Origin: a bacterium
Lineage (GTDB): Bacteria > Chloroflexota > Dormibacteria > Aeolococcales > Bog-877
NCBI GenBank assembly: GCA_021801645.1
Contig: JAJYXT010000086.1
Location: 1 to 64,000 of the forward strand
DNA length: 64,000 nucleotides
Direction of reading: 5' to 3'
Shown here: piece after piece, positions 41,928 through 51,506 of the stretch
How the letters are laid out: every line of letters begins with the position of its first letter
Position numbering within the stretch: position 1 is the first letter of the stretch
Translations under genes and position numbers: made by a program
The notes under the pieces: generated by a model
What the model was told of the DNA's origin: nothing
Database searches by the model: none
The model's input: the letters and a program-made list of their open reading frames with translations, nothing else

Positions 41928-43718
41928 ATGCTGAACCTGGTCCTGGATGCCGCCCCCCGTTTTCTCTTCTTCACCGGCAAGGGTGGGGTGGGCAAGACCT
42001 CCCTCTCCTGCGCCACCGCCCTGACCCTGGCCGAGCGGGGCGCCCGGGTGCTGCTGGTCAGCACCGACCCAGCCTCGAACCTGAGCGAGGTGCTCGGTAC
42101 CCGCCTGGGCAACGAGCCCGGGCCGGTCCCCGGGGCCCCTGGGCTCATGGCCCTGGACATCGATCCCATGGCGGCGGCGTCCGCCTATCGCGACCGGGTG
42201 GTCGGTCCCTACCGGGGAGTGCTACCGGACCAGGTGGTGGAGGGGATCGAAGAGCAGCTCTCCGGCTCGTGCACCGTGGAGATCGCCGCCTTCGACCAGT
42301 TCACCGCCCTGCTGTCGGCGCCCGGGGACTTCGACCACGTGGTCTTCGACACCGCCCCCACCGGGCACACCCTTAGGATGCTGGCCCTGCCCGGCGCCTG
42401 GACCAGCTACCTCGACACCAATGAGGTCGGGGTCACCTGCGTGGGGCCGCTCTCGGGCCTCACCCAGCAGCGCGCCCGCTACCGCGAGGCGCTCCAGGTC
42501 CTGGCCGATCCCGGGAAGACGACCCTGGTGCTGGTCACCAGGCCGGACGCCGGCGCGTTGCAGGAGGCCGGACGCGCCAGCTCGGAGCTGGCCGCCATCG
42601 GGCTCCGCAATCAGCTGCTTCTGGTCAACGGGGTCCATCCTGGCCTGGAGGACGCGGGCGACCGGGTGGGCCAGGCCTTCGTGGCCCGGCAACGCGGGGC
42701 GCTGGAGCTGATGGCCCCGGACCTGGCGCAGCTGCCGCGGGAGTCCATCCCGCTCATGGGCCGTCCACCCGTGGGGCTGGACGGCCTCCGCTCGCTGCTG
42801 CAATCCGAGGGGCCGGATCCGCTTCGCCCACCGAGCCTCGGCGAGGGCCTGCCCGACGAGTACGAGCTCGGACTGGCCCGGCTGGTCGAGGAGGTCGCGC
42901 ACCGTGGTCGCGGGCTGGTCATGACCATGGGCAAGGGCGGAGTTGGCAAGACGACGGTGGCTGCCTCCATCGCCGTGGCGATCGCCCAGCAGGGGGTCCC
43001 GGTGGTGCTCTCGACCACCGACCCGGCCGCCCACCTGATCTCGGTCCTGGGGAGCGGATCAGACCTGCCAGCGCGCCTCAGCGTGGAGCGGATCGACCCG
43101 GCCGCGGCCACCGCCGCGTACACCGCTGAGGTTCTCGAGGGTGCCGGGGCGGGCCTGGAGCAGGCGGCCCGGGACGTCCTGGTGGAGGACCTGCGCTCTC
43201 CCTGCACCGAGGAGATCGCCGTCTTCCGGGAGTTCGCCGCCACGGTGGCACGGGCGCAGGACCAGGTGGTGGTGTTGGACACCGCCCCCAGCGGGCACAC
43301 CCTCCTGCTCCTGGATGCCGCGCGCAGCTTCCAGCGCGAGGTCAGCCGGCAGTCCGCCGAGGTGCCGCCGGAGGTCGAGGCCCTGCTCGACCGGCTCTCC
43401 GACCCGGAGTTCACCAGGATCGTGGTCGTCACCCTGGCGGAACCGACCCCGGTGCATGAGGCCCAGTCGCTGCAGGAGGACCTGCTGCGAGCGGGGATCC
43501 GGCCGCTGGCCTGGGTGGTGAACCAGAGCCTGCTGGCGACCGGCACCGAAGACACCCTGCTCGCGGCTCTTGCCGGGCACGAGCGGCGCTGGATAGACGA
43601 GGCGGCCCGGATCGGCGGACGGGTGATGGTGGTGGGGTGGCAGCCGGCCCCACCCCTCGGAGCGGACGGCCTGCTGGCCCTGGTGGGAGCCGCCCCGGCG
43701 GCGGCGCTCGCGGGGTAG
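41928..43718 (+). CDS. arsA: Arsenite-stimulated ATPase ArsA, two-domain form
   Basis: The protein has 596 residues in two homologous halves. Each has a P-loop (FFTGKGGVGKTSLSC; TMGKGGVGKTTVA) and the ArsA switch motif (DTAPTGHTLRML; DTAPSGHTLLLL). Cysteines of the metal site are in GSCTVEIAAF and RSPCTEEIAVF, with another in GVTCVGP. ArsA normally energises ArsB for arsenite export. No ArsB or Acr3 gene is visible in the window, so its membrane partner is either elsewhere or the TDT protein. Length and motifs are complete. Confidence 0.95.
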   Translation: MLNLVLDAAPRFLFFTGKGGVGKTSLSCATALTLAERGARVLLVSTDPASNLSEVLGTRLGNEPGPVPGAPGLMALDIDPMAAASAYRDRVVGPYRGVLPDQVVEGIEEQLSGSCTVEIAAFDQFTALLSAPGDFDHVVFDTAPTGHTLRMLALPGAWTSYLDTNEVGVTCVGPLSGLTQQRARYREALQVLADPGKTTLVLVTRPDAGALQEAGRASSELAAIGLRNQLLLVNGVHPGLEDAGDRVGQAFVARQRGALELMAPDLAQLPRESIPLMGRPPVGLDGLRSLLQSEGPDPLRPPSLGEGLPDEYELGLARLVEEVAHRGRGLVMTMGKGGVGKTTVAASIAVAIAQQGVPVVLSTTDPAAHLISVLGSGSDLPARLSVERIDPAAATAAYTAEVLEGAGAGLEQAARDVLVEDLRSPCTEEIAVFREFAATVARAQDQVVVLDTAPSGHTLLLLDAARSFQREVSRQSAEVPPEVEALLDRLSDPEFTRIVVVTLAEPTPVHEAQSLQEDLLRAGIRPLAWVVNQSLLATGTEDTLLAALAGHERRWIDEAARIGGRVMVVGWQPAPPLGADGLLALVGAAPAAALAG

Positions 43719-43791
43719 GGCGGCGGAGACGGTGCGCCCGGCGGGGTCACTGATGGATTAGAGGGCCGGCGGGTCCTTGGAGGGGTGGAGG

Positions 43792-44874
43792 ATGGCCGAC
43801 AACAAGCTGACGCGACCGTGGCACGGGGTGCCACGTGAAGAGATCCCCTGGTACCCGGTGATCGACGTGGATGCCTGCATCGGTTGCGGCACCTGCGTCA
43901 CCAGCTGCGGGCGGGACGTGTACCGGTTTGACTTCGAGGCCAAGAAGGCCGTGGTCGCCAACCCGATGAACTGCATGGTGGCCTGCCAGACCTGCGCCAA
44001 CACCTGCCCCTCTCGGGCCATCTCCTTCCCCGCCGAGGACGAGATCCTCCGGATGGAGGACCTGGTCTTGGTGCACCACTCGGTGGAGGACGAGCTCCTC
44101 TCCCGCCGAGACCAACTCGAGGTTGACTCAGGGCTGCCCAGGGGCGACCTGGTCCACCTCAAGGTGACCAGGATCCAGGAGGTGGGAGGGGGCACCCGGA
44201 TCTTCACTCTGAGCCCGGTCGGCGAGGCGGATCGGCTTTGCCAGTTCGTCCCCGGGCAGTACCTGGAGATCGCCGTGCCGGACTCCCACTTCATGGCCCG
44301 CGCCTACTCCATCGCCAACGCCCCAAGGTCGGATGACACCGTGGAGCTGCAGATCCGCCGGGTGAAGGGCGGGCGGCTCTCAGCCTGGGCCTTTGACTCA
44401 GCCCATGAGGGGGAGGTCATCCAGGCGCGGGGGCCTCTCGGGGCGTTCACCATGCGCTCGCCGGTGGACCGCCCGCTGGTCTTCGTGGCCCGAGGGACCG
44501 GCTTCGCTCCCATCAAGTCGCTGCTGGAGCAGCAGGTGAACATGCTCCCCCAGCGGCCGATGCTCCTCTTCTGGGGTGCCACCAGCTCCGATGACTTCTA
44601 CGAGCTGGAACAGATGGCCACCCTGATGCGCCGTGCCCCCAATCTCCGAGTGACGCTGGTGGCCCGCCGATTTGACCCCGACTTCATCCCGCCGGAGCGG
44701 GCCGGGGTGGCGACGGGGAGACTCTCGGACGCTCTGGCCGCCAGCGGGCTGGACCTCTCCGGCTTCGACGCCTACCTGGCCGGTCCCCGACTCACGGTCA
44801 CCGACTGCCTCCTGGCGCTGCGCGGCCTGGGGGTGGAGGAGGATCGCCTCTTCGCCGATTCGATGTCGACCTGA
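43792..44874 (+). CDS. Ferredoxin-type FAD/NAD(P)H oxidoreductase
   Basis: The protein has 360 residues. The N-terminus is a two-cluster ferredoxin: IDVDACIGCGTCVTSCGRDV and CMVACQTCANTCPSRAISF, eight cysteines for two [4Fe-4S] clusters. A ferredoxin-reductase domain follows: FVPGQYLEIAVPD, RAYSIANAP for FAD, and FVARGTGFAPIKSLLEQQV plus DAYLAGPRLTVTD for NAD(P)H. It would pass electrons between pyridine nucleotide and a partner. It follows arsA after 73 bases, with GGAGGGGTGGAGG before ATG 43792. A redox role in arsenic handling is possible but unproved; similar genes occur in some actinobacterial ars clusters. Confidence 0.85.
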   Translation: MADNKLTRPWHGVPREEIPWYPVIDVDACIGCGTCVTSCGRDVYRFDFEAKKAVVANPMNCMVACQTCANTCPSRAISFPAEDEILRMEDLVLVHHSVEDELLSRRDQLEVDSGLPRGDLVHLKVTRIQEVGGGTRIFTLSPVGEADRLCQFVPGQYLEIAVPDSHFMARAYSIANAPRSDDTVELQIRRVKGGRLSAWAFDSAHEGEVIQARGPLGAFTMRSPVDRPLVFVARGTGFAPIKSLLEQQVNMLPQRPMLLFWGATSSDDFYELEQMATLMRRAPNLRVTLVARRFDPDFIPPERAGVATGRLSDALAASGLDLSGFDAYLAGPRLTVTDCLLALRGLGVEEDRLFADSMST

Positions 44875-44906
44875 GCTCCGGGGCGCCGCTCCTGCATGAT
44901 CTCCGG

Positions 44907-45266
44907 ATGAGCGAGTACCGGGGCGTCGGTGCCGGGCGTCGGCGCCGTGGCTATCTGCTGGTCCTGGTGGCGCTGCTGGGGGCGGCCGACGTCGCTGAGC
45001 TCATGGTCACTGACCCCTCCCTGATGGCCGGCTCCCCCACCCGGGCCATGGGCTCAGCCGTCGGGCTGGCGCTCTTCCTGGCGCTGGCGGCGCTCGGAGC
45101 ACGGTCGGTGCGGCACCCTGGCGCGGAGCTCGTCAGGCGCTGGCTGGCCGCGGTGCTGGCGGCCGGCAGCCTGGTGCTGGTGGTCATCCACCTGGCCGCC
45201 CACGTGGGGGGCCTTCGCCCCGCCTCGGTCGCCGTGCTGGCGCTTGTTGCCCTGGCGCTCGCCTGA
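44907..45266 (+). CDS. Small membrane protein at the end of the ars cluster
   Basis: The protein has 119 residues. A basic start (GRRRRGYLL) precedes four hydrophobic segments: VLVALLGAADVAELMV, AVGLALFLALAALGA, LAAVLAAGSLVLVVIHLAA and SVAVLALVALALA. I do not recognise a family. It follows the reductase gene by 32 bases and ends 12 bases from the convergent ftsZ, with no terminator between them. Confidence 0.6.
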   Translation: MSEYRGVGAGRRRRGYLLVLVALLGAADVAELMVTDPSLMAGSPTRAMGSAVGLALFLALAALGARSVRHPGAELVRRWLAAVLAAGSLVLVVIHLAAHVGGLRPASVAVLALVALALA

Positions 45267-45278
45267 GCCCCGCCCCCC

Positions 45279-46397
45279 TCAGCGCTGCTCGCGCAGGAAC
45301 GCGGGGATGTCCAGGTCGTCGAAGGCGTCCTCGGCGACCTTGGGTCGGCGCAGCGTGTCGGCGATCGGCTCCTGCAGCTCCTGGGGACGGGTGGTCCGGT
45401 AGCGCTCGGCCAACTCCTGATTGACCTGGGGGCCGGAGCTGAAGCCGGTGGCGATGACCGTGATCTTCACGTCCCCGCCCATGCGATCGTCCAGCACCGC
45501 CCCGAAGATGATGTTGGCGGTGGGGTCCGCGGTCTGCCGGATCATGTCGCAGGCCTCGGTCACCTCATGCAGGGTCAGGTCGGGACTGGCCGTGATGTTG
45601 AGCAGGATCCCCTTGGCTCCGGCGATCGAGGTCTCCAGCAGCTGGCTGGCCACCGCGTCCCGGGCGGCGTCCTGTGCCCGGTTGTCCCCACTCCCGTAGC
45701 CGATGCCCATGAGGGCCGCGCCCTGCCCGGACATGATCGCCTTGACGTCGGCGAAGTCCAGGTTGATCAGCCCGGGGTAGACGATCAGGTCAGAGATCCC
45801 CTGCACCCCCTGGCGGAGCACGTCGTCGGCCTTGCGGAAGGCGTCCACCATGGTGGTGCGGCGGTCGGTCACCGCCAGCAGACGGTCGTTGGGGATGGTG
45901 ATGAGGGTGTCGACCCGTCCGGAGAGCCCCTGGATCCCCCTCTCCGCTGAGTCCATCCGCCGCTTGCCCTCGAAGTTGAAGGGCTTGGTTACCACCCCGA
46001 TGGTGAGCGCCCCGCTGGAGCGGGCGATCTCGGCGATGATGGGCGCCGCCCCGGTTCCCGTGCCCCCGCCCATACCGGCGGTGACGAAGACCATGTCCGA
46101 GTCGTGGAGCACCGCCGCCAGGTCATCACGGGACTCCTCGGCGGCGCTCTCCCCCACCTCGGGATCGCCTCCCGCCCCCAGCCCCCTGGTCACCTTGCGC
46201 CCGATGTGGATCTTGGTGGGGGCCTCGGAGGCGTCCAGAGCCTGGCGGTCGGTGTTGACGGCGATGAAGTCGACCCCGCGGAGCTTGGCCCGGATCATCC
46301 GGTTGACGGCGTTGCTGCCCCCGCCGCCCACTCCGATCACCTTGATCCTGGCGTTCCCCTGGGTGGTCCGGTCGAGGTCGTCCTGGGGCATGTTCAA
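45279..46397 (-). CDS. ftsZ: Cell division protein FtsZ
   Basis: The protein has 372 residues. The tubulin signature [10 protein letters not shown] (in [11 protein letters not shown]), the N-terminal [17 protein letters not shown] and the T7-loop [20 protein letters not shown] are complete. The tail [10 protein letters not shown] is the conserved peptide that binds FtsA and other partners. It forms the Z-ring. It is last in the division cluster, 10 bases after ftsA. Confidence 0.97.
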   Translation of the reverse strand: MNMPQDDLDRTTQGNARIKVIGVGGGGSNAVNRMIRAKLRGVDFIAVNTDRQALDASEAPTKIHIGRKVTRGLGAGGDPEVGESAAEESRDDLAAVLHDSDMVFVTAGMGGGTGTGAAPIIAEIARSSGALTIGVVTKPFNFEGKRRMDSAERGIQGLSGRVDTLITIPNDRLLAVTDRRTTMVDAFRKADDVLRQGVQGISDLIVYPGLINLDFADVKAIMSGQGAALMGIGYGSGDNRAQDAARDAVASQLLETSIAGAKGILLNITASPDLTLHEVTEACDMIRQTADPTANIIFGAVLDDRMGGDVKITVIATGFSSGPQVNQELAERYRTTRPQELQEPIADTLRRPKVAEDAFDDLDIPAFLREQR

Positions 46398-46407
46398 CTC
46401 CTTAAGC

Positions 46408-47613
46408 CTAGAAGAGCTCGTGCAGCCAGCGGTTCAACCGGCCGGAGCTACGCTCCGCCCGCGGGCTGCTGTGGTCGCGCCGGGTCCCGGAGCGCTGTCC
46501 CCAGCGCAGGAGTCCGGCGATGGTGGCGTGCTCGGGCATCCCCAGCTGGTCTGTGAGGCCGGTGAGGCCCTCGGGGAGGGCCACCCGGACCGGGAGCTCG
46601 AGGAGCTGGTGCACCGCCTCGGGGAATCCGCGCAGGCAGGAGCCCCCGCCGGTGAGCACCACCTTGGCGGGAGCATGCGGGCCCTCCAGCGCCTGGCCGA
46701 TGAGGCGGACGATCTCACGGGCCCGGGGCTCGATGATCTCCGCCAGCATCCGGCGGGACACCTCGTCGGCACCCACGCCCGAGGGGCCCACCACCCGCAC
46801 CAGCTCCTCAGGGAGGACCCGGGCCGGGTCGCAGTGGCCGTGGCGCCGCTTCAGGGACTCCGCCTCCGCCTCGCCGCACCGCAGCCCGACCGCCAGGTCC
46901 GCGGTGACGTGCTGGCCCCCGACGGGGAGGACCCGGATCCCCTCCAGGGTGCCGTGCCAGAAGGTGGCGATGTCGGTGGTGCCGGCGCCAACGTCCACCA
47001 CCGCCACCGACTCCTCCAGTTCCGCGTCCCGCACCACCCCCTCGGCCGCGGCCAGTGGCTGGACCACGAGGTCATCGACCCGAAGACCGGCCGAGTGGGC
47101 GCACTCCACCAGGGCCTCCAGATGGGCCACCGAGGCCAGGACCAGCTCGCAGTCGACCGAGAGCCGGCTTCCCGCCACCCCTCTGGGGTCCCGCAGGCGC
47201 TGGTTCTCGTCCACCGCGTACCAGCGGGGGATCAGATGAACCACCTCGGTGCCCTCCTCGCCGGGAAGGTCCCGAGCCGCCTCCAGCACCCGGTTGAGGT
47301 CCGAGCCGGACACGGCGCCGCTCCGCGATGCCACGGTGACCGCGGCCCGGCTCGGCTGGCTGCGGACGTGGCGGCCGCCCAGGCTGAGCAGCGCGGCCTC
47401 CACCTCCATCCCGGCGGCACGCTCGGCCGCGTCCAGAGCCTTGGAGAGAGCGGCCACGGCCTGATCCGGGTCGGCGACCACCCCCCGGCTCACCCCCTTG
47501 GAGTCCACCTCCCCCACTCCCAGCACCTTGAGGCGGGCTCCGTCGTCCTCGGCTATGGCGCAGCGAACCCGGTGGGTGCCCAGATCGACCGCGACCAGGC
47601 GGCGTCCGCTCAT
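46408..47613 (-). CDS. ftsA: Cell division protein FtsA
   Basis: The protein has 401 residues from ATG 47613; TTG 47628 would add five. The actin-like fold shows [40 protein letters not shown] and [16 protein letters not shown]. The C-terminal [10 protein letters not shown] is an amphipathic helix for membrane attachment. It tethers FtsZ filaments. A promoter lies about 150-180 bases upstream. Confidence 0.95.
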   Translation of the reverse strand: MSGRRLVAVDLGTHRVRCAIAEDDGARLKVLGVGEVDSKGVSRGVVADPDQAVAALSKALDAAERAAGMEVEAALLSLGGRHVRSQPSRAAVTVASRSGAVSGSDLNRVLEAARDLPGEEGTEVVHLIPRWYAVDENQRLRDPRGVAGSRLSVDCELVLASVAHLEALVECAHSAGLRVDDLVVQPLAAAEGVVRDAELEESVAVVDVGAGTTDIATFWHGTLEGIRVLPVGGQHVTADLAVGLRCGEAEAESLKRRHGHCDPARVLPEELVRVVGPSGVGADEVSRRMLAEIIEPRAREIVRLIGQALEGPHAPAKVVLTGGGSCLRGFPEAVHQLLELPVRVALPEGLTGLTDQLGMPEHATIAGLLRWGQRSGTRRDHSSPRAERSSGRLNRWLHELF

Positions 47614-47761
47614 GGCGCCGTGGTCCAAGCCCCGTGGCGGCTCACGGGATCCCAGCCGGACTGCATCGGAGAAGCCCCCAGGTGTTGTTCGATCTCATGG
47701 AACGCTTGCTTGGTGAAGAACTCGCGAGACGGGACTCCGGGCCTCCGCAGAGGTCCTACGA

Positions 47762-47790
47762 AGTGTAGCCGCCCCACGGTGGGAATACAA
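47762..47790 (-). promoter_or_regulatory. Promoter for ftsA-ftsZ
   Basis: On the minus strand TTGTAT (47785-47790) and TACACT (47762-47767) are 17 bases apart. It is in the 238-base gap between ftsQ and ftsA, the largest gap in the cluster, and would allow extra transcription of ftsAZ. Confidence 0.6.
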
Positions 47791-47851
47791 GCCCGAAACC
47801 ACATCATCTTGTGGTCTCGCCGCCTCTGACCCACCGCAGTTTGGGTCGCAC

Positions 47852-48961
47852 CTAGGGGTTGACCACCACCTGGGAGGGGTCCTCGAGGTAGATGGTGTGG
47901 ATACCGGGTCCCTTCAAGTTGATCTTGGCGGCGAGCGCCCGCAGCGCCTCCAGCTTGGGCCCCAGGTTCGCCACCTGGGAGGCGGTGAGGATGGGGCCAA
48001 GATCAGCTGTCCACCCCGCCGAGCTCTGGATCTCCAGCGCCCCCACCGCGCTGATCAGGTACCGGCTCACCGAGACCCCGTAGGCGGCGGGGAAGGCGGA
48101 GCTGAGCTGGGCCAGGGCGCTCGTGAGCCGGGAGGGCAGGACGACCTGCCCGGCCCGGAGCCGGCTCCCCCTCTGGAGATCCTGGAGGAGGGGGAGAGGA
48201 GCGGATGCCGGTCCCGAGGGCACCGGGCCGAGTACCGCTCCGGACGCCGCCAGCAGGTACTCCCTCTTTCCCTGCTGGTAGATCAACACCGGGGGCAGCG
48301 GGGTCACCGTGAGGACCAAGGTCCCGGGCCAGCGGACCGCGGCGCTGGCGCTCTGCACCCAGGGCTGGCTGAGCAGGCTCTCGGTGAGCCTCTCGGTGTT
48401 GACCTGGAGCGTGCTCTGGCCCATCACAACCCCCGCCTCCGCCAGCAGCTGGGCGCGGCCGACCACCGGGCTCCCCTCCACCTCCACCCTCTGCACCTTG
48501 AGGAAGGGAAGGTTGAGCGCCAGCAGTCCCGCCACCGCCAGGGAGGGAATCAGGACCGACACCACCCGGGCCGGCCGGCGGAGCTCCTTCCAGGCCAGAT
48601 ACCAGGAGGGCGGCTTGGGCCGTGAGATCCGCATCCTCCCCGCCAAGTGACGCCGGGCCTCGTCCCGTGCCTGCCGGCGGGAGGCCGCCTGGCGCGCCAC
48701 CTCGGCCAGCACCTCGTCGGCGACCTCGTTCTGGCGCCATCCACCGGTCCGGGTGCGGGGCCGCCGCCGCTGCCCCCCGCCCGCCAAGGGCCTCCGCCCC
48801 CCCACCCTGCGCTCGGGCACGGCGGCACCGAAGCGGGTGGGCGCCGGTGGGCGCTCCTTGCGCGTCAACGGTTCGATGTCTGCCCCTTGTGCTGTGACGT
48901 GGATCTGGGACGGTAGGGCCTCCCGGGGCCGCCCGGGAGCATCGCCCCAACCATGACGCAT
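47852..48961 (-). CDS. ftsQ: Cell division protein FtsQ/DivIB
   Basis: The protein has 369 residues with a long basic, disordered N-terminus (about 130 residues). One transmembrane helix VLIPSLAVAGLLALNLPFLK is followed by a POTRA domain (VQRVEVEGSPVVGRAQLLAE, LLSQPWVQSASAAVRWPGTL) and the beta domain. It bridges early and late division proteins in the FtsQLB complex. The start lies 8 bases after the murC stop. The N-terminus is longer than in most relatives; a later start is possible. Confidence 0.9.
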   Translation of the reverse strand: MRHGWGDAPGRPREALPSQIHVTAQGADIEPLTRKERPPAPTRFGAAVPERRVGGRRPLAGGGQRRRPRTRTGGWRQNEVADEVLAEVARQAASRRQARDEARRHLAGRMRISRPKPPSWYLAWKELRRPARVVSVLIPSLAVAGLLALNLPFLKVQRVEVEGSPVVGRAQLLAEAGVVMGQSTLQVNTERLTESLLSQPWVQSASAAVRWPGTLVLTVTPLPPVLIYQQGKREYLLAASGAVLGPVPSGPASAPLPLLQDLQRGSRLRAGQVVLPSRLTSALAQLSSAFPAAYGVSVSRYLISAVGALEIQSSAGWTADLGPILTASQVANLGPKLEALRALAAKINLKGPGIHTIYLEDPSQVVVNP

Positions 48962-48969
48962 TTGCGCCG

Positions 48970-50427
48970 CTAGCGCAAGCCCTTCTCCCCCTCGCCGGCG
49001 GCTAGAGCCGCCAGCAGGCGCTCCGCCACCTGGTCGAAGCCCCGGACCGAGCAGCAGACCACCAGCGCCGGCGGCCGGACTCTCTCGAGCACCGCGGACA
49101 CCGCCTCCCCGGCTGACCGGACCAGGACCACCTCCGGCCCCTCCACCAGCCTCGCCACGTCCTCGGAGCTGACCGACCCCTCAAGGTGACGCTCCCGGGC
49201 CGGCTCGATGGGGCCGAGGATCAGGACGTCCGCCCCCCGGAAGGCCTCCCGGTACTCCGGCAGCAGGGCCCGGGTGCGCGAGTAGGTGTGGGGGACGTCA
49301 ACCAGGATCAGCTGGCGCCCGGGGGCCATCTGGCGGGCCGCGGCCACGGTCGCCCGCAGCTTGGTGGGGTGGTGGGCATAGTCATCCACCACGGTGGCCC
49401 CACCAGCCTCCCCCACGATTTCGAAGCGCCGGCCGGGGCCCCTGAAGCTCGCGGCGGCGCCGGCCGCGGCCGACGGGTCGGCCCCCAGGGCCACCGCCAG
49501 TGCCAGTGCCATGAGGGCGTTCTCGGCGTTGTGCAGGCCGAAGAGGGGAAGGCGCATGGAGACGCGCAGCCCCAAGGGGCCGCTCACTTGCAGCAGCTGG
49601 CCGTCGGGGAGAGCGCGAGGAGGGGGCTGGAGCCGCCACTCCCCCTCCTCCCCACCGACCAGGGTCACCGGGCAAGTGGCTGCCTCCGCCAGGTCCCGGA
49701 CCGCCTGATCGCCGGCCCGGAGGAGGAGACGCCCCGAGGGCGGCATCCCGGCCACCAGCTCAAGGTACGGAGCCCGGTAGGCCTCCAGGTCCGGGTAGAG
49801 GTCGGGATGGTCCAGCTCCAGGTTGAGTACCCCGACGTAGTCCGGGCTCCAGTGCAGGAACTTGGCCCTCCGGTCCAGGGCTGAGGTGGTGTATTCGTCC
49901 CCCTCGAACACGAAGGGGGAGCGGTGCTCCAGCCCCCCCAGGCGCACCGAGACCCCGAAGTTGCGCGAGGTGGCCCCGAGGCGGAAGCCAGGCCCCATCC
50001 CCGCCACCTCCAGCATGTGGGCGAGCAGGGTGGACGTGGTGGTCTTGCCGTGGGTTCCGCAGACCACCGCCCGGGGCCGGGACGCCGCCAGCCGGCCCTC
50101 GGCCTCGGCCTCCGACACCACCTCGAGGCCGGCGGCGAGCGCCGCCGCCAGCTCGGGGTTGCCGGGCTGGACCTGGTTGCCCAGGATCACCAGGTCCGGG
50201 CGCCCGAAGGTGGTGAGGGCGCCCTCGCTGTGCCGGCTGGCGTAGGGGATGCCGGCCGCCCGGAGGAGGTCGGTGGTCGGGGGATAGGGATCCTCGTCCG
50301 AGCCGCTGACCCGGTACCCCAGCTCGGCCAGGGCCAGGGCCAGCCCGGAGACGGCGTAGCCGCATATGCCGAGGAAGTGGAGACGGGCGGGAGGCTCCGG
50401 CCACCCTGGGATCTCGAGGCGGGTCAC
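48970..50427 (-). CDS. murC: UDP-N-acetylmuramate--L-alanine ligase
   Basis: The protein has 485 residues. ARLHFLGICGYAVSGLALAL is the nucleotide-sugar site; VVCGTHGKTTTSTLLAHML is the ATP P-loop; FEGDEYTTSALDRR and VVDDYAHHPTKLRATV are further Mur-ligase motifs. It adds L-Ala to UDP-MurNAc in the cytosol. The N-terminal GICG takes the place of the usual GIGG. Its Mpl relative also has similar motifs, but position in the cluster favours MurC. The start overlaps murG by ATGA. Confidence 0.88.
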   Translation of the reverse strand: MTRLEIPGWPEPPARLHFLGICGYAVSGLALALAELGYRVSGSDEDPYPPTTDLLRAAGIPYASRHSEGALTTFGRPDLVILGNQVQPGNPELAAALAAGLEVVSEAEAEGRLAASRPRAVVCGTHGKTTTSTLLAHMLEVAGMGPGFRLGATSRNFGVSVRLGGLEHRSPFVFEGDEYTTSALDRRAKFLHWSPDYVGVLNLELDHPDLYPDLEAYRAPYLELVAGMPPSGRLLLRAGDQAVRDLAEAATCPVTLVGGEEGEWRLQPPPRALPDGQLLQVSGPLGLRVSMRLPLFGLHNAENALMALALAVALGADPSAAAGAAASFRGPGRRFEIVGEAGGATVVDDYAHHPTKLRATVAAARQMAPGRQLILVDVPHTYSRTRALLPEYREAFRGADVLILGPIEPARERHLEGSVSSEDVARLVEGPEVVLVRSAGEAVSAVLERVRPPALVVCCSVRGFDQVAERLLAALAAGEGEKGLR

Positions 50428-51506
50428 GCGCCGGCGGCCGTGGAGAGGAGGAGTCTCGCCACGTCCTGGGCGGCCCCGGGGCGGGCCAGGGTGAGGCTGG
50501 CCCGGGCCATCTGCTCGGCTCGCCCCTCCTCGGTGAGGACGGCGAGGATCAGCTGCGACAGCCGCTCCAGGCTCAGCTCGGAGTCCTCTAGGAGCAGTGC
50601 GGCTCCCGCCTGGGCGAAGGCCTCGGCGTTGGCCAGCTGGTGGTTGCCCGCGTGAGGGTAGGGCACCAGCACGAGCGGGCGGCCCATGCAGGCCATCTCG
50701 GCAAGAGAGCTCCCCCCCGCGCGCATCACCACCAGCCGGGAGGAGGCCGCCAGCTCGGCCACATGGTCCGAGAACGGCAGTGGCCGGTAGCGCGGGTCCC
50801 GGTCCAGCCCGAGGGCACGAGCCTCGGCAGCCACTCGCAGCTCCTCCCGCTGGCCGGTCAGGTGGGTGACCTCCATCTCCGGCAGCCGGCGCAGGAGGCC
50901 GGGGAGGGCTGCCAGCAGCGCCTGGTTCAGGTGCCGGGCACCCTGGGAGCCGCCCATCACCAGCACCGAGGGGCGAGTGGGGAGCTCCGGGCTCACTCCC
51001 TGAAAGGCGGCGCGGACCGGGTTGCCGGTGAACACCGCCCGCCCGGGCGGCAGGTGGTCCGCCGTGTCGGCGAAGGACACCGCGATCTTGCTGGCCAGGG
51101 GTGCCAGGCGGTTGATCGCCCGCCCGGGCAACCGGTTCTGCTCCAGCAGGACCACGGGAAGCCGGTGCCGGCGGGCGGCCAGCACCACCGGTACACAGAC
51201 GTACCCCCCGGTCCCCAGCACCACCTGCGGGCGGAAGCTGCTGACCTCACGCCCCGCCTGCCGGTAGGCCAGCGGCAGGCGGGTCAGGAGACGGGGGGTG
51301 GCGGTGAGGGGGGAGGAGCCCATGCTCCCCAGCGAGAGCCCCCGGAACTCCAGCCCCGCCCTGGGGACCAGGACCGATTCGGGGCCGCCGCTGCGTCCCA
51401 CGTAGCGGAGCTCCAGGGTGGGGTCAATCGACCGCAGCGCCTCGGCCACCGCCATCGCCGGAGTGCAGTGGCCACCGGTCCCGCCGCCGGTGATCAGAAC
51501 GCGCAT
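50424..51506 (-). CDS. murG: UDP-N-acetylglucosamine transferase MurG (lipid II synthesis)
   Basis: The protein has 360 residues. RVLITGGGTGGHCTPAMAVA is the N-terminal G-loop; HRLPVVLLEQNRLPGRAINR, VLVMGGSQGARHLNQALL and VVMRAGGSSLAEMACMGRPL are the conserved donor-site motifs. It turns lipid I into lipid II at the inner membrane face. The first 83 bases overlap the end of ftsW. Confidence 0.96.
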   Translation of the reverse strand: MRVLITGGGTGGHCTPAMAVAEALRSIDPTLELRYVGRSGGPESVLVPRAGLEFRGLSLGSMGSSPLTATPRLLTRLPLAYRQAGREVSSFRPQVVLGTGGYVCVPVVLAARRHRLPVVLLEQNRLPGRAINRLAPLASKIAVSFADTADHLPPGRAVFTGNPVRAAFQGVSPELPTRPSVLVMGGSQGARHLNQALLAALPGLLRRLPEMEVTHLTGQREELRVAAEARALGLDRDPRYRPLPFSDHVAELAASSRLVVMRAGGSSLAEMACMGRPLVLVPYPHAGNHQLANAEAFAQAGAALLLEDSELSLERLSQLILAVLTEEGRAEQMARASLTLARPGAAQDVARLLLSTAAGA

